Positions 25,531 to 35,061 of a DNA stretch of 64,000 bases are shown piece by piece. This stretch comes from Mya arenaria. Lineage: Eukaryota; Mollusca; Bivalvia; Myida; Myidae. Each line of letters opens with the position of its first letter. The first letter of the stretch is position 1. The stretch lies in the NCBI RefSeq assembly GCF_026914265.1, contig NC_069133.1, forward strand, positions 49,474,182 to 49,538,181. The letters are read 5' to 3'. The notes under the pieces are model-generated. The model had not been told where the DNA came from. It made no database searches and worked only from the letters and a program-made list of their open reading frames with translations. The position numbers were made by a program, and so were the translations under genes.

Positions 25531-25881
25531 GCTGCACTCTCACAGATTAAACGTTTTGACACCTTTTTTTATTTTTGGTCTTGGGACGAGCCATTTTTTG
25601 CGAAAATCCATGGAAACCAGTGATAAAAGAATGCTAACAAAAAATTAGATCGCAGATTTTTATATTTAAGTTAAAACAAATCATGTTTTATGTCTTCTTA
25701 AACCGTTAGTAACGGTTTAAGCCATAAATCATTAATTTTTGAACGGAAATATGCAAATCTGCGCTCTGATCTTTTGTCAGCAATCTTTTATCATTGGTTT
25801 GCAGATTTTTACGTAAAAATTGCTCTTTCCAAGACAACAAATAAAAAAGTTGTAAAAATGTTAAATCTGTGAGAGTGCAGC
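25531..25881. mobile_element. Full-length foldback MITE, 351 bp
   Basis: The ends are GCTGCACTCTCACAGAT (25531-25547) and its inverted copy ATCTGTGAGAGTGCAGC (25865-25881). Complementarity is not limited to the ends. The two arms correspond along their whole length (for example gataaaagaatgctaac against gtcagcaatcttttatc). They meet at a palindrome TAAACCGTTAGTAACGGTTTA near 25,709, almost exactly mid-element. No coding capacity. The superfamily is not assigned. Confidence 0.88.
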
Positions 25882-26259
25882 TTTAATTAAAGGGACTCGT
25901 TCATGTTTTGTTTAATGCACTTTTCTACGAAAAAAGGTCAAGCAAAACATTAGCCTAGGGGTGTAAATACTAAGATACTGACAGCAGGAACCCTATTTTT
26001 GGTATGTCCCAGCTTGAATATTGAAAACCGTCGAAACTTGGAGTGCGGAGCCTTCCAATGACTGTTAAACTGGTATTTCCAGTTATCTTACTATATTGCT
26101 GCTAACGTACTGAAAATAATTAAGTGCATCGTTTGGTGATTCGATAAAGAAATAATAATGTCATTGAGGAAAGGCTGAGAATAATTAATTAATTGATACT
26201 GCTGAGAGCCGTTTTGACTAAATTTTAAAACGCATGCGCATTGTCAATAAAAAAGAAAT
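25882..26259 (+). promoter_or_regulatory. Probable promoter and 5' UTR of the PWWP2 gene
   Basis: This is the interval upstream of the start codon at 26260. CGCATGCGCA (26231-26240) resembles an NRF-1 palindrome, common at housekeeping promoters. No canonical TATA box is evident at the right distance. The start codon has A at -3 and G at +4 (agaaatATGG). The transcription start is not determined. Confidence 0.5.
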
Positions 26260-26408
26260 ATGGCTGACAACAAGAAAAAATCTGGTCATATTGAAAAGGG
26301 AATGCAATTAGCTATTATAATCGAAGAAGTCGTAAATGATATACTCGTGGTTATGTTGGAACATGATAAGCAAATATTCAGAGGCATTCTATTAGATGCA
26401 AACAAAAG
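26260..26408 (+). CDS. PWWP2A: PWWP2 coding exon 1
   Basis: 49 codons plus two bases. The donor is AAAAG|GTACAA. It encodes the conserved N-terminal block of the family ending LLDANK, with R50 split across the intron. Confidence 0.85.
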
Positions 26409-29400
26409 GTACAATTGTGATTTTAACCAACAAAAGATCAGCTGTTCTATTTGTTAATCCCAGTAAAGGCCAGTTTGAGTTTCAGTTTAACTCATTTGTT
26501 CCATTTTGTCTAAAATACGATTGGACAATGTAAATGGTTTGCCTCTATCATTTATGAGGAGAAAAAGATTTTTTCCTGCTCCCTGTCCCAAGCATTTAAT
26601 GCATATATATTTGGTAACATTTGCAACTCGAAAAAAAATGTAACGGTCCGCTTTAGGCGGCTGATTAGTGTTACGGTCCGCTGTAGGCGGGGGATGTGCG
26701 TTCATAACAACGTTTCGTTAAAAAAACCCCCGGAAGTGTGTTCATACCGGATGTAAACTTGGTTGGTAATATTCAAATTAGCAAAGCCCGGGATCTGTGA
26801 GAATAGAGAAGTTAGTGTATATAAAGACCAATGGACCCCTTCAGGGTCGAGCATGCTGTTCCCTGAAGGGATCTGTTGATGTTTGTTTCATTAGGTCAAA
26901 AAGCTCGGCTATCTGGTGTTTGTTTGTTTGTTTCACTGTCGCACGTTACAAATGGTGGCAGCGGTGGGATAATGACAACTGCCAGGCGGAGTTGCCTTAC
27001 CCTTAAGATTCCCAGTCTAAGACTCAGGACAAGTCTTTTGGAGGGGAAAGTAATGTAACAGTCCGCTGTAGGTGGCTGATTAGTGTAACGGTCCGCTGTA
27101 GGCGGCGGATGTGCGTTCATAATAACGTTCCGTTTCACGGTCGCACGTTACAGAAACAACAAATGCTCCTTTCTTATTTAATACTTGTAATTAAAATCCT
27201 TTGATAAAGTACAGAAAATGTTTTTCAATTGGGAGCAGGACTTTTCAAACCCAAGACTTCAACCTCTTATAAAAACAAAGACTTTTTAACCCTTGGACTT
27301 TTCAACCCCTATTTTAAACACTTCAACCCCTACCTGTTTGGACGCCTATATCAAAGACTTTTCAACACCACATTTCTATTGATTCATACAGCTACAAATA
27401 CAAACATATGGTCTAAAATCACACTCCTTCTTTGGATTACCCAACTCTACCAACAAAAACGTTCAGTAAACTCCTCATGGAACTACCACTTTCAGTATTC
27501 CTTGGCAGATTTTTGTCATCACGGACACAAAATCCAATTTATCGATAATATGCTTTCCTCTGCGTTTTCAGTTGATCACCCTCCATAGCTGATCAGTGGA
27601 CATTACAATTGCCGTGTTACTCAGAGTGAAAACACTGCAAAACGCCAAGGAAACCAAAATGAATCTCCTTACTGTACATGTATCTAATTTTGTTTAATTT
27701 ATTTGATTTATTTTCTTTTTTGTTTTATTTCAATATTTTTCAGACTCACATGCACACAAAATGACTTGTAATCCTTTATGGCACACAAATTCAATATAAT
27801 TTTATGTTGATGTCCATTTTTAATCCAGTTCTAATGCATTATTATATCTAACTTATTTGACTTAGATACAGTTGGAGATTCTTATCTGTTTCCTCAGTGT
27901 TTCGCGGTGTTAACACCTCCGAGTAACTTGGGGATGGTAATTCTTTGGTCCACTGAATAGCCTTGGCTGGTGAAAGATTGAAAACGCAAGAAGTGTACTG
28001 TATAGTAAAATTTGTGCCTCAGTGACCATTCAAATCATATTTTTTTCTTATCACAGTGCAGTCTCATTTAACATATATATAATTATGCTTAGGCCTGTAT
28101 TGAGCCTGCACAAGTATGAATCCACTATATATATCAATCCAATAAGGAACAAAGTGACCAGCAGTAGGATACAAAGTGAGTGACTGAAAGGTACAAAATG
28201 ACAGAAAATCAAATGACTAGATTCTGTGAATAGTATTTTGTACAACAGAATAATTGAGACAATCTCAGTTTTCCCTTTCAAAAAACTGACATGCTAGAAA
28301 CCATGTACAGTATAATAGTCGCTATTGAGTTACTTCATTGTAACATAATCATATTTTAAGTTTCTTAATTCTAACTGATTACTTTTTCCAGAAACATTCC
28401 CCCTGGTATTTGCAGTCCCTTTGGCCTGACAGGCCAGGCTTCAATGAAAGATGAGAGCACAGAAACGGATTGTGGAGAGATTGAAAGAGACATCAAACCC
28501 ATTGATGTTCCAGCTTCAGTTTTTAGACACACATACTTCCAGCATAATTCACCAGTCAAAAATGAATTCTCATCATTACCAAATGGACCATTTCCGAGGA
28601 TTGGTGGTAACAAGCCTACAAGAATAAGATTGCGTCCAAGGCAGACACTTTGTAGTAATTGTAAATCTGCATGCTTAGACTCAAAAAAGGGACCAATTCC
28701 TTTATCCGCTGCTGTTGCCTCGCACTCACAATCTCAAAATTTAAGGCATGGAACAGCTCTACCTCATAATATATCAAAAACATCTGCAGGAAAATCAGAA
28801 TCTAAACATATCAGAAAACGACAGAAAGAAGCAGACAATATACCAAAACCTGCCAAACTTGTGAAAGTGATGAATGAACCACCTAAGTTGTCAAAAACTA
28901 GTCCCTTTATCAAAATTTCAATAGGTGAAACCAATGTGATGAATATACCACCAAGATTGCATAAGCCTGGGAAAGGCGAGTTGTCACCGGAGTTGGAAGA
29001 CAATATAACACACATAAAGTCTCCTGTAGATGAGGACAGCGAAGAAGTTGATGAGGAAGTTATCTTCAACTTCAAGCCTAGTTTAATGAGGAAGAAGCAA
29101 GAAGCTATTGAAATGAAAAAGAAAAGGTTAAATGTTAATGCTGACAGGAAAAGCAAGAAAATCAGACATAAGAACAAAGCTGATAAAAATGACTTTGAAA
29201 TTACTCAAAATATCATCATCACAGAAAATGTTGACAGTGAAGAAGAAAAGGGTGAAGATGATGGTAAATCTAAACGACCAAGGTTGGTGTATACAATACA
29301 CCACAATAAAGCTATTTCAGGTTCTGATAGTTATTCAAACAGTGGTGACGAGAATCTTCCTTTGTCATCGAATGATCATTCTAGTCAAATTCAAAACTTG

Positions 29401-30063
29401 GACGGCACTTCTCTTCAAGAGCAAAATGGTTGTCATGTGACAGACAAATCTGGTGCTTGTAAAGAGTATCAGCTACGCCAAAGATCTAAGTCAGTTGAAT
29501 CCAATACAGACAAAGAAATCAACAAGCATTTAACAAGTGTTCTGAGTGAAGAGACAAAGTCAGTGTCAGATAGAAGTGAAGCCGGATCAGCTGGTGCCGA
29601 TTCAAGTTCTGATGCTGACAGTAGCGAATACGGTGATGGTCCCCCGGGGGATGACAACAACGATTCTCTTAAACCACTCATGATGAAAATTCACACAAAC
29701 AGTGTTGAAAAGTGCTGTACTCCTGAAGGAAGAACTTTTCAAGTTGAAGACATTGTTTGGGGGAAAGTTAAGGGCTTTCCCTGGTGGCCAGGAAGAGTGA
29801 TGTCAATCAATGTCAGTCAAAAAGATAATGGTGTTGTCATAAGACAGGTAGCTCAAGTGGCGTGGTTTGGCTCGTCAACTATGTCGCATATCCAGTGCTC
29901 AGACCTGTACCAGTTCTTGGAGGACTTTAAACTGAGGTTTGATAGGAAGAAGAAAAGTAGGCCATACAGAAGAGCTATTCAGCAAGCAACGATTGCAGCC
30001 CAAAGTTATGAGTCAAAAGAACTGGTTGAATTGAAAGATCTTGATTTTTCATGTATTACTTAG
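26260..30063 (+). CDS. PWWP2A: PWWP domain-containing protein 2 (PWWP2A/PWWP2B homologue)
   Basis: Coding exons 26260-26408 and 28392-30063 join in phase (AG|A) to give 606 residues. Exon 1 encodes the N-terminal PWWP2 block (EDxLVV-type, RGILLDANKR). Residues about 127-141 carry the family signature RLRPRQTLCSNCK. The middle is basic and acidic low-complexity sequence. The C-terminal PWWP domain spans about 499-583 with FPWWP at 512-516 and the conserved KDNG and WFGS motifs. In vertebrates PWWP2A/B bind H2A.Z nucleosomes and H3K36me and recruit part of the NuRD complex; a nuclear chromatin role is inferred here. The sequence resembles the common ancestor of PWWP2A and PWWP2B, so the symbol is a family label. 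An extra in-phase exon inside the 2-kb intron cannot be excluded, but the direct join keeps the frame and the family alignment. The gene converges on the TTC1 homologue. Confidence 0.9.
26639..27152 (+). mobile_element. Miniature LTR element (TRIM) in PWWP2 intron 1
   Basis: The 5' LTR is 26639-26950 (TGTAACGG...CGTTACA), with a TATA-like TATATAAAG at 26818-26826. A primer-binding site TGGTGGCAGCGGTGGGA (26953-26969), complementary to a tRNA-Leu 3' end including CCA, starts 2 nt after the LTR. The internal region is only about 103 bp and ends in a polypurine tract GGAGGGGAAAG (27040-27050). The 3' LTR (27054-27152) has the same termini but lacks about 210 bp of the middle. Both LTRs begin with a tandem duplication of about 30 bp (taacggtccgct...ggcggctgattag). 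No gag or pol is present. A clear target duplication was not found. Confidence 0.82.
27238..27370. repeat. Degenerate short tandem repeat
   Basis: Variants of gacttttcaaccc(c) and aagacttcaacc recur five or six times at 16-30 bp intervals within the intron. The open reading frame over it is not conserved and is not called as a gene. Confidence 0.55.
27593..27956. mobile_element. Candidate TIR element in PWWP2 intron 1
   Basis: The left end TCAGTGGAC plus gttactcagag is inverted relative to the right end (ctccgagtaac plus GTCCACTGA). The arms are imperfect (about 35 bp). No ORF and no clear target duplication. It is a probable old MITE. Confidence 0.5.
28392..30063 (+). CDS. PWWP2A: PWWP2 coding exon 2 (terminal)
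   Basis: Acceptor TTTTTCCAG at 28383-28391. The frame is open from the splice site, 17 codons upstream of the first ATG at 28444, which supports coding upstream of that ATG. It encodes the RPRQxLCxxCK motif, the acidic/basic linker and the PWWP domain. The stop is TAG at 30061-30063. Confidence 0.93.
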
Positions 30064-31550
30064 TTGTTCAATGCTATTTCTACGCAGTGTTTAAAATGAT
30101 AATGATATTGAACCATTTCAAATTAAGTCCCATGATTCAAGTCTAAATGAAACTTATTAAGTAGTACCGGGGTACAATGTACTTTATTGCAGGACAGACC
30201 TCGGGGTTGTTGTTTTTTCAAGGATTTTTATTGTTGATGCAGTATTTGGTTACGTTCCCAATGCCAAAAAGAATAGGCTTGATTTTAAAAATATTGGATA
30301 ATAAATCCAAATCAGATTCTTAAACAAAATAGTAATAATAATAAATTGAAGTTCTATTTGAAAAACTGAAGTTTATTTAAGGTTAAGTGATAAAATCCAC
30401 CAGTTTATTTAAAGAGCCTTTGAATGTATTCACTGTCTACATTGTTATTTTCAAGTTTGATCAACTTTGTAAAAACGACTCCAACATAACCAATCCCAGG
30501 TGTCAAGGTTATTTTCCCAAACTGTTTTTTTTCACCATCTTATTCAATAACATAAAAATTGGATGGAAAGTATAATTTTAATTATTGTACTTATATACAC
30601 ATTATTAACTTAACATGTTTTGCTCTGAATCATTTGAACATGTAACAATTACACAGCGATATTAAAAAGGCAAATATTTCATGCTTTTGTAAGTTTAATG
30701 TGCAGCTTTTATTTATTAATAATTCTGTAACAACTATTTATGAGCATAATTGAATTTTGAATGTACGAAATGTGTTCAGCTGAAAGGTTTTTTGGAGGGG
30801 TGGGGGAGGGCCTGGGGTGGGGGTGCTTTTTTGTACTTGACTGTTATGTATATTATAGAAATATGTTTAATTAAAGTAGTTCTTAAGGTTTCAACTGCCA
30901 GATGTATTAATTTGTATGTATTAATACTGGTTTCAATCTAAACCAATGATATATTTTACAGTCTTAAGCATTTAATGCTATGTAAACAGATGGCACAAAT
31001 GCAGGTCTCCACAAGGGCAGAAGGGTGCCATAAAAAAAGGATGCTGCTGTCGTTGCAGCATGCATCCATAACTCTTAGCTAAAACCCTTTTAATAGCTAT
31101 TATATATAATACATTTGAAAGATACTAGGTAATGTAAACTAATATCAATGAATTATCGTCGCATTAAATTTAATTATTGAAATTTATTGCAATAGAAGAT
31201 TTCACTATTACTGGAACATGCAATTTTGGAGGGAGTTGTTTAGTTTTTCAATTTTTTATCAAGAATTACGGAGAATACAATGTCATGTAGTGTTAAAACA
31301 ATCAATTATAAATTTTTTATATATATTTATACATTGTAACGATTCTCTGGTGCCCAGTTACATAAAGATATATTTATTACATGTTCATTTATATACAAAG
31401 CATTTTTAAAAAATGTTTCTGATGTATTTTGTCGTTGTGGTTGTACATGTAAGTCTGGTAATGAACTTTGATGTATTTATTTAATTTTTAAAAAAAGCCC
31501 AGCTACAATACTGTATCATAAAAAGGAAATAAATAGAAATACCTTTACCT
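30064..31550 (+). other. Probable 3' UTR of PWWP2
   Basis: AT-rich, without a gene. AATAAA at 31528-31533 is a plausible polyadenylation signal about 1.5 kb past the stop; earlier weaker signals exist. A G-rich tract lies near 30795-30830. A perfect 7-bp stem hairpin (ATGCTGC..GCAGCAT, 31041-31061) is also present. Confidence 0.5.
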
Positions 31551-33800
31551 GTTGTTCATCCTGTATTCCATCTATTTATTAAGCAGTAAAGTGATACTGA
31601 TTCATGTATTGTATAAAATGGTCATTTATAAACAACTGGTTGACTGCCAATCAGGTATCTTTGCTTCCAGATTAGTGTCCAATTACTAGTATTTCACGAA
31701 GTCGGATTACAAAATTTGGGCATACTACTTATAAGTGTACATTTAAATGTTTTTTTTATTAATCACTTATTACATATCTGACGCAACACGGGGACAGTTG
31801 CGGTACCAATACCAGACAATTAACGAAAAGATATGCCAAAACATGGCCAATATCAACCAAACTCGGCCAATATGAGTTTCCTCCGTTCTGATTGGCTACA
31901 AATCTTGCCAAATATAAGATTTGAGAAATGGACCATTTTCATTGGCTGTTGAAACTCTTAATATGAGAAAGATGCTGGAAATTACTTTAAAAGGTTGCCA
32001 TTTTGTTTTGTGTTTTTCTGACTGATTTGAAAGTTTGTGTTTCTTTAACCTATTTGGAATTACTAGCCTAATAGATACTTGAACCACTTTGTACAGTTGA
32101 TATTACAGTTGTATTTAACCCGTTGGTGGATTTTTGGACTATTATGTTTTTGTACACCGACAAAATGGTTGACAAGGATGAAAAATTGGACGTTTTGGCA
32201 AGCGTTTAACAAAATTAAGATGAAAAGACATACTTCCTTGCACTGCACAGTGCGCTATATATAAGTATGTGCAATGACACTAAAAGGATGTACGTCAAAA
32301 TCAGCAAAGATATGTCTAGAAAAGTAGACACCATGAATGAATAAGAGATAAATACGGCTTCAATATAAACAAAGGCAAATACATCTGCCCTCAGACAAAT
32401 AACTGGACCAATATGAAATCACCTAATTGATAACATTATAATATAAGATTTGACCTTAAACATAAGTGACCTTGACCTTTTAAATAAATGATGAAACAAG
32501 GTCTTGAGCTTGACACCATGTCTTATGAAGTAAAATTTGTGCAAGTCAAATGAAACAGAAAAATACAGTTCAGACCTATCATGGCACCAGTTAAATTAGT
32601 AAATAAATGTACATAATTTTTATTCATCTCTCCGAGATGCATCGTATACCCCTGATACACACTATGCTATGCTTCGTCGTCGGGCAATTTGGCTAAGAAA
32701 ATTTGTAGTCTGGAATAATTAATGATGCAGTTTCGTTGGTTCCACAAAGTACTAGATGCTCTACAGTTGAAAAATATTCTGCCGATTTCTAGAGTTGAAC
32801 CGTGTCTGCCTTCTCAGTATAATACTATTTTGTTGTAGTCACGACCACACAGCCATGGAGGCTACTGACATTGTAAAGTTATTGAATAATATTTAAGTGT
32901 AAATTCATTGGAAGAAGAGTAGTCTCTCCTGCCTCATGATTATTATTAAAATGAGATTTTGTTCGTCAACTGTCCCACGGTATGTAAGAAGTGTACCGTT
33001 GTTGCCGACGATGACCTAGATGCTGCAAGGAGACATTATAATATGCAGTTGTTGGTTCGTCAATCCATCTTCATCAATATTACTGCAGAGCTCTTTTTGA
33101 TCTCCAATGTGGCCATAACGTTGAGTTACAGACTATGTTTTGCTTGCAATACCTCAATGAGATTCACATATATTTTTAAGATGGCAACTTTTAAATCAAC
33201 ACCAGAATAGTAACAATTTGGACACAAACTTAGTGTATCAATAGGTTGCCTTGAAGTGTGACTTTATCATTTTGACAAGACTAATTTAACAACAATGCAT
33301 CAGTTGAACATGGTAAAAATACTTATTTAATTTATTTTTTAAACAATCTATTACTGGTAAATGCACAACCGACTTATTGGGCATGTTGAGGAATGTGTAT
33401 CCCACCACTTCCATGCATTCACCTGGTACCTTGAAGTTAGTTAGAATCTTGGTTAAGTGAGGACATTCACGATGTTCCTTGACTTTTGAGTATAAACTTG
33501 GTTAAATGAGGACATTTGTCATTTCAATGTGTTCAACATTTGTGCCAACTTTCATAATTTGTTCCGACAGTATTTTTTTACCTTTAAATTTGAGCATGGA
33601 AATCGTGTCATGCATGTAGCAAGCCAGCACATTGTAGTGAATATTGGTAACTTATTTGTTTTAAATACTTACACTTAAAAGGATAAAACCTATTGGGCTG
33701 TTATATGACAATGTGATGCCAGCATCATAACCACTACCACAACATTGTACAAATAGATACCCCTGAACCAGCGTATAGTGTACAGAAGACGTAAATAAAA
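31551..33800. other. Intergenic, no gene seen
   Basis: Between the convergent PWWP2 and TTC1 genes. I see no conserved coding segment, RNA gene or intact mobile element. The short open frames (for example 32959-33210) show no family resemblance and no splice-linked neighbours. Confidence 0.5.
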
Positions 33801-34033
33801 AAAAGTGTAATTATTAAAAAATCTTTATTTTTACATAATATATGATCACAAAAATGATTGCACATTGCATCACACATAGTACTTTATTCAACATTTAATA
33901 CAAAGTTACATGTGCCTTCTATCTATAAGCACTCAAATCATTTTATAGAAACATGCACTTTGAAAATCTTTCACTAATATAAAACCTTTCACTAATATAA
34001 TTTTTTAAAGAATCTCAAAAAATTAAAAGTCAT

Positions 34034-34140
34034 ATGCAGTGGTTGAAATAGGAAGAAGCCTGCAAGCCCTGTCCTGGTAAAATGCTTTCAAGGCTTGCTA
34101 AGATTTTTATATAGCAGAGCTTGTTAATTTTTTTTATCCC
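34034..34140. repeat. Dispersed repeat, relative at 58797-58905 in opposite orientation
   Basis: It shares gcagtggt, aagcc(t/c)gcaag, cctg, aaatgcttt and ggcttgct in order with the reverse complement of 58797-58905. The family is not identified. Confidence 0.6.
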
Positions 34141-34490
34141 TAGCAATTGCGTACAATCTTAGTCCCGTTCATCCAAAGCCCTTAAGATAAAAAACTGCAT
34201 ATCATATGTCCCGTAATGAAGACATTTGTTTAAGTAAAACATTTTTATTGATTAATCACAGCGGTTTGATGATGTAAAGTAAGTTGCCATGCATCAATAT
34301 TGGAAGAAAGAGAGCAGCAGATTAGTGTTTGTCAGTTTTCACATTTAAGCGATCGCAAATAATCATTATAAAATGCAATGATTATGGGACTAACACTTTT
34401 TCATAGCCAAGGTTTTTGCATGATTCCAATATCACCAAGGCTATGACAAAACAATACAAGAGACAAGCAAAAAGAACATTGAACGCTATT

Positions 34491-34985
34491 CAAAATCCTG
34501 AAGATTGACAGAGTAGACCCTTTGTGTATCTTATAATTGTGGGTAGTCTGAAATTTGTACCAAGTTTACAGAGAAGGTCCGTGGTGTATTGTACTGTATC
34601 ACCGTGACTGGTTACTGGTTTATACAAGGTTAACTGAGTAGACCCCTTTTTCATAAAACTTCTTAAGTCATTTCTTAACTTAAGACTATTTGCTAAGATT
34701 TTTGAAGCCATTTTACAAGAAAACAAAATAAATGACATTAAAATATGTCAGATAGTATTAGGCTGTTAAATAGAATATGACAAGTGGGATATTTAAATTA
34801 AGAAATTGACTTAAGATAGGAAAAGGCATAATATGTTTTATGAACAAAGACCCAGGTTTACTTTAGTTTACTGTGGCTGGTCTGTATTTTATACAACGTT
34901 GACAGAGTAGACCCCTGGCATACTTTATCACTGTGGCTGGTCCGCATTTTGTACAAAGTTTACAGAGTATCCCCCTGTGTTTGGA
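34491..34985 (-). repeat. Tandem copies of the TTC1 C-terminal coding segment
   Basis: Five units read on the minus strand. The genuine terminal coding segment of TTC1 lies near 34928-34985. A second copy 60 bp further (about 34865-34925) still reads GVYSVNVV in frame behind the stop codons. Three more diverged copies (about 34491-34650) follow, recognisable by repeated gagtagaccc and tttgtac/tatacaa blocks with starts near 34497, 34566 and 34631. A 195-bp TIR element separates the second and third copies. Confidence 0.82.
34650..34844. mobile_element. Short TIR element inside the TTC1 tail repeat
   Basis: TIRs ttcataaaac (34650-34659) and gttttatgaa (34835-34844). Inside these, cttaagtcatttcttaa and ttaagaaattgacttaag are again inverted. 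It has no coding capacity. It interrupts the tandem array. Confidence 0.65.
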
Positions 34986-35061
34986 TCTTGGTTCAACTTG
35001 AAGTTGTTTGTTGACAGTCCAAATGGTTTCAGTACAAGGTTTCCCAGATCCTTCAGTTTGC
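34928..35061 (-). CDS. TTC1: TTC1 coding exon 6 (terminal)
   Basis: Acceptor TTGTCAG. Encodes the conserved tail [10 protein letters not shown] to QPQ. TGA at 34928-34930 is immediately followed by TAA. This segment is the source of the tandem copies downstream. Confidence 0.93.

Larger units (their letters stand above)
33815..34927 (-). other. Probable 3' UTR of TTC1
   Basis: Downstream of the TTC1 stop on the minus strand. A minus-strand AATAAA (plus TTTATT near 33824) is a candidate poly(A) signal. The interval contains decayed copies of the TTC1 terminal coding segment, a short TIR element and a dispersed repeat (34034-34140). Confidence 0.45.

Noticed and set aside
27229..27588. 119-codon frame in PWWP2 intron 1
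   Set aside because: It overlies a degenerate tandem repeat, lacks similarity to any family and has no splice context.
28764..29177. 137-codon minus-strand frame opposite PWWP2
   Set aside because: Antisense shadow of the conserved PWWP2 coding exon.
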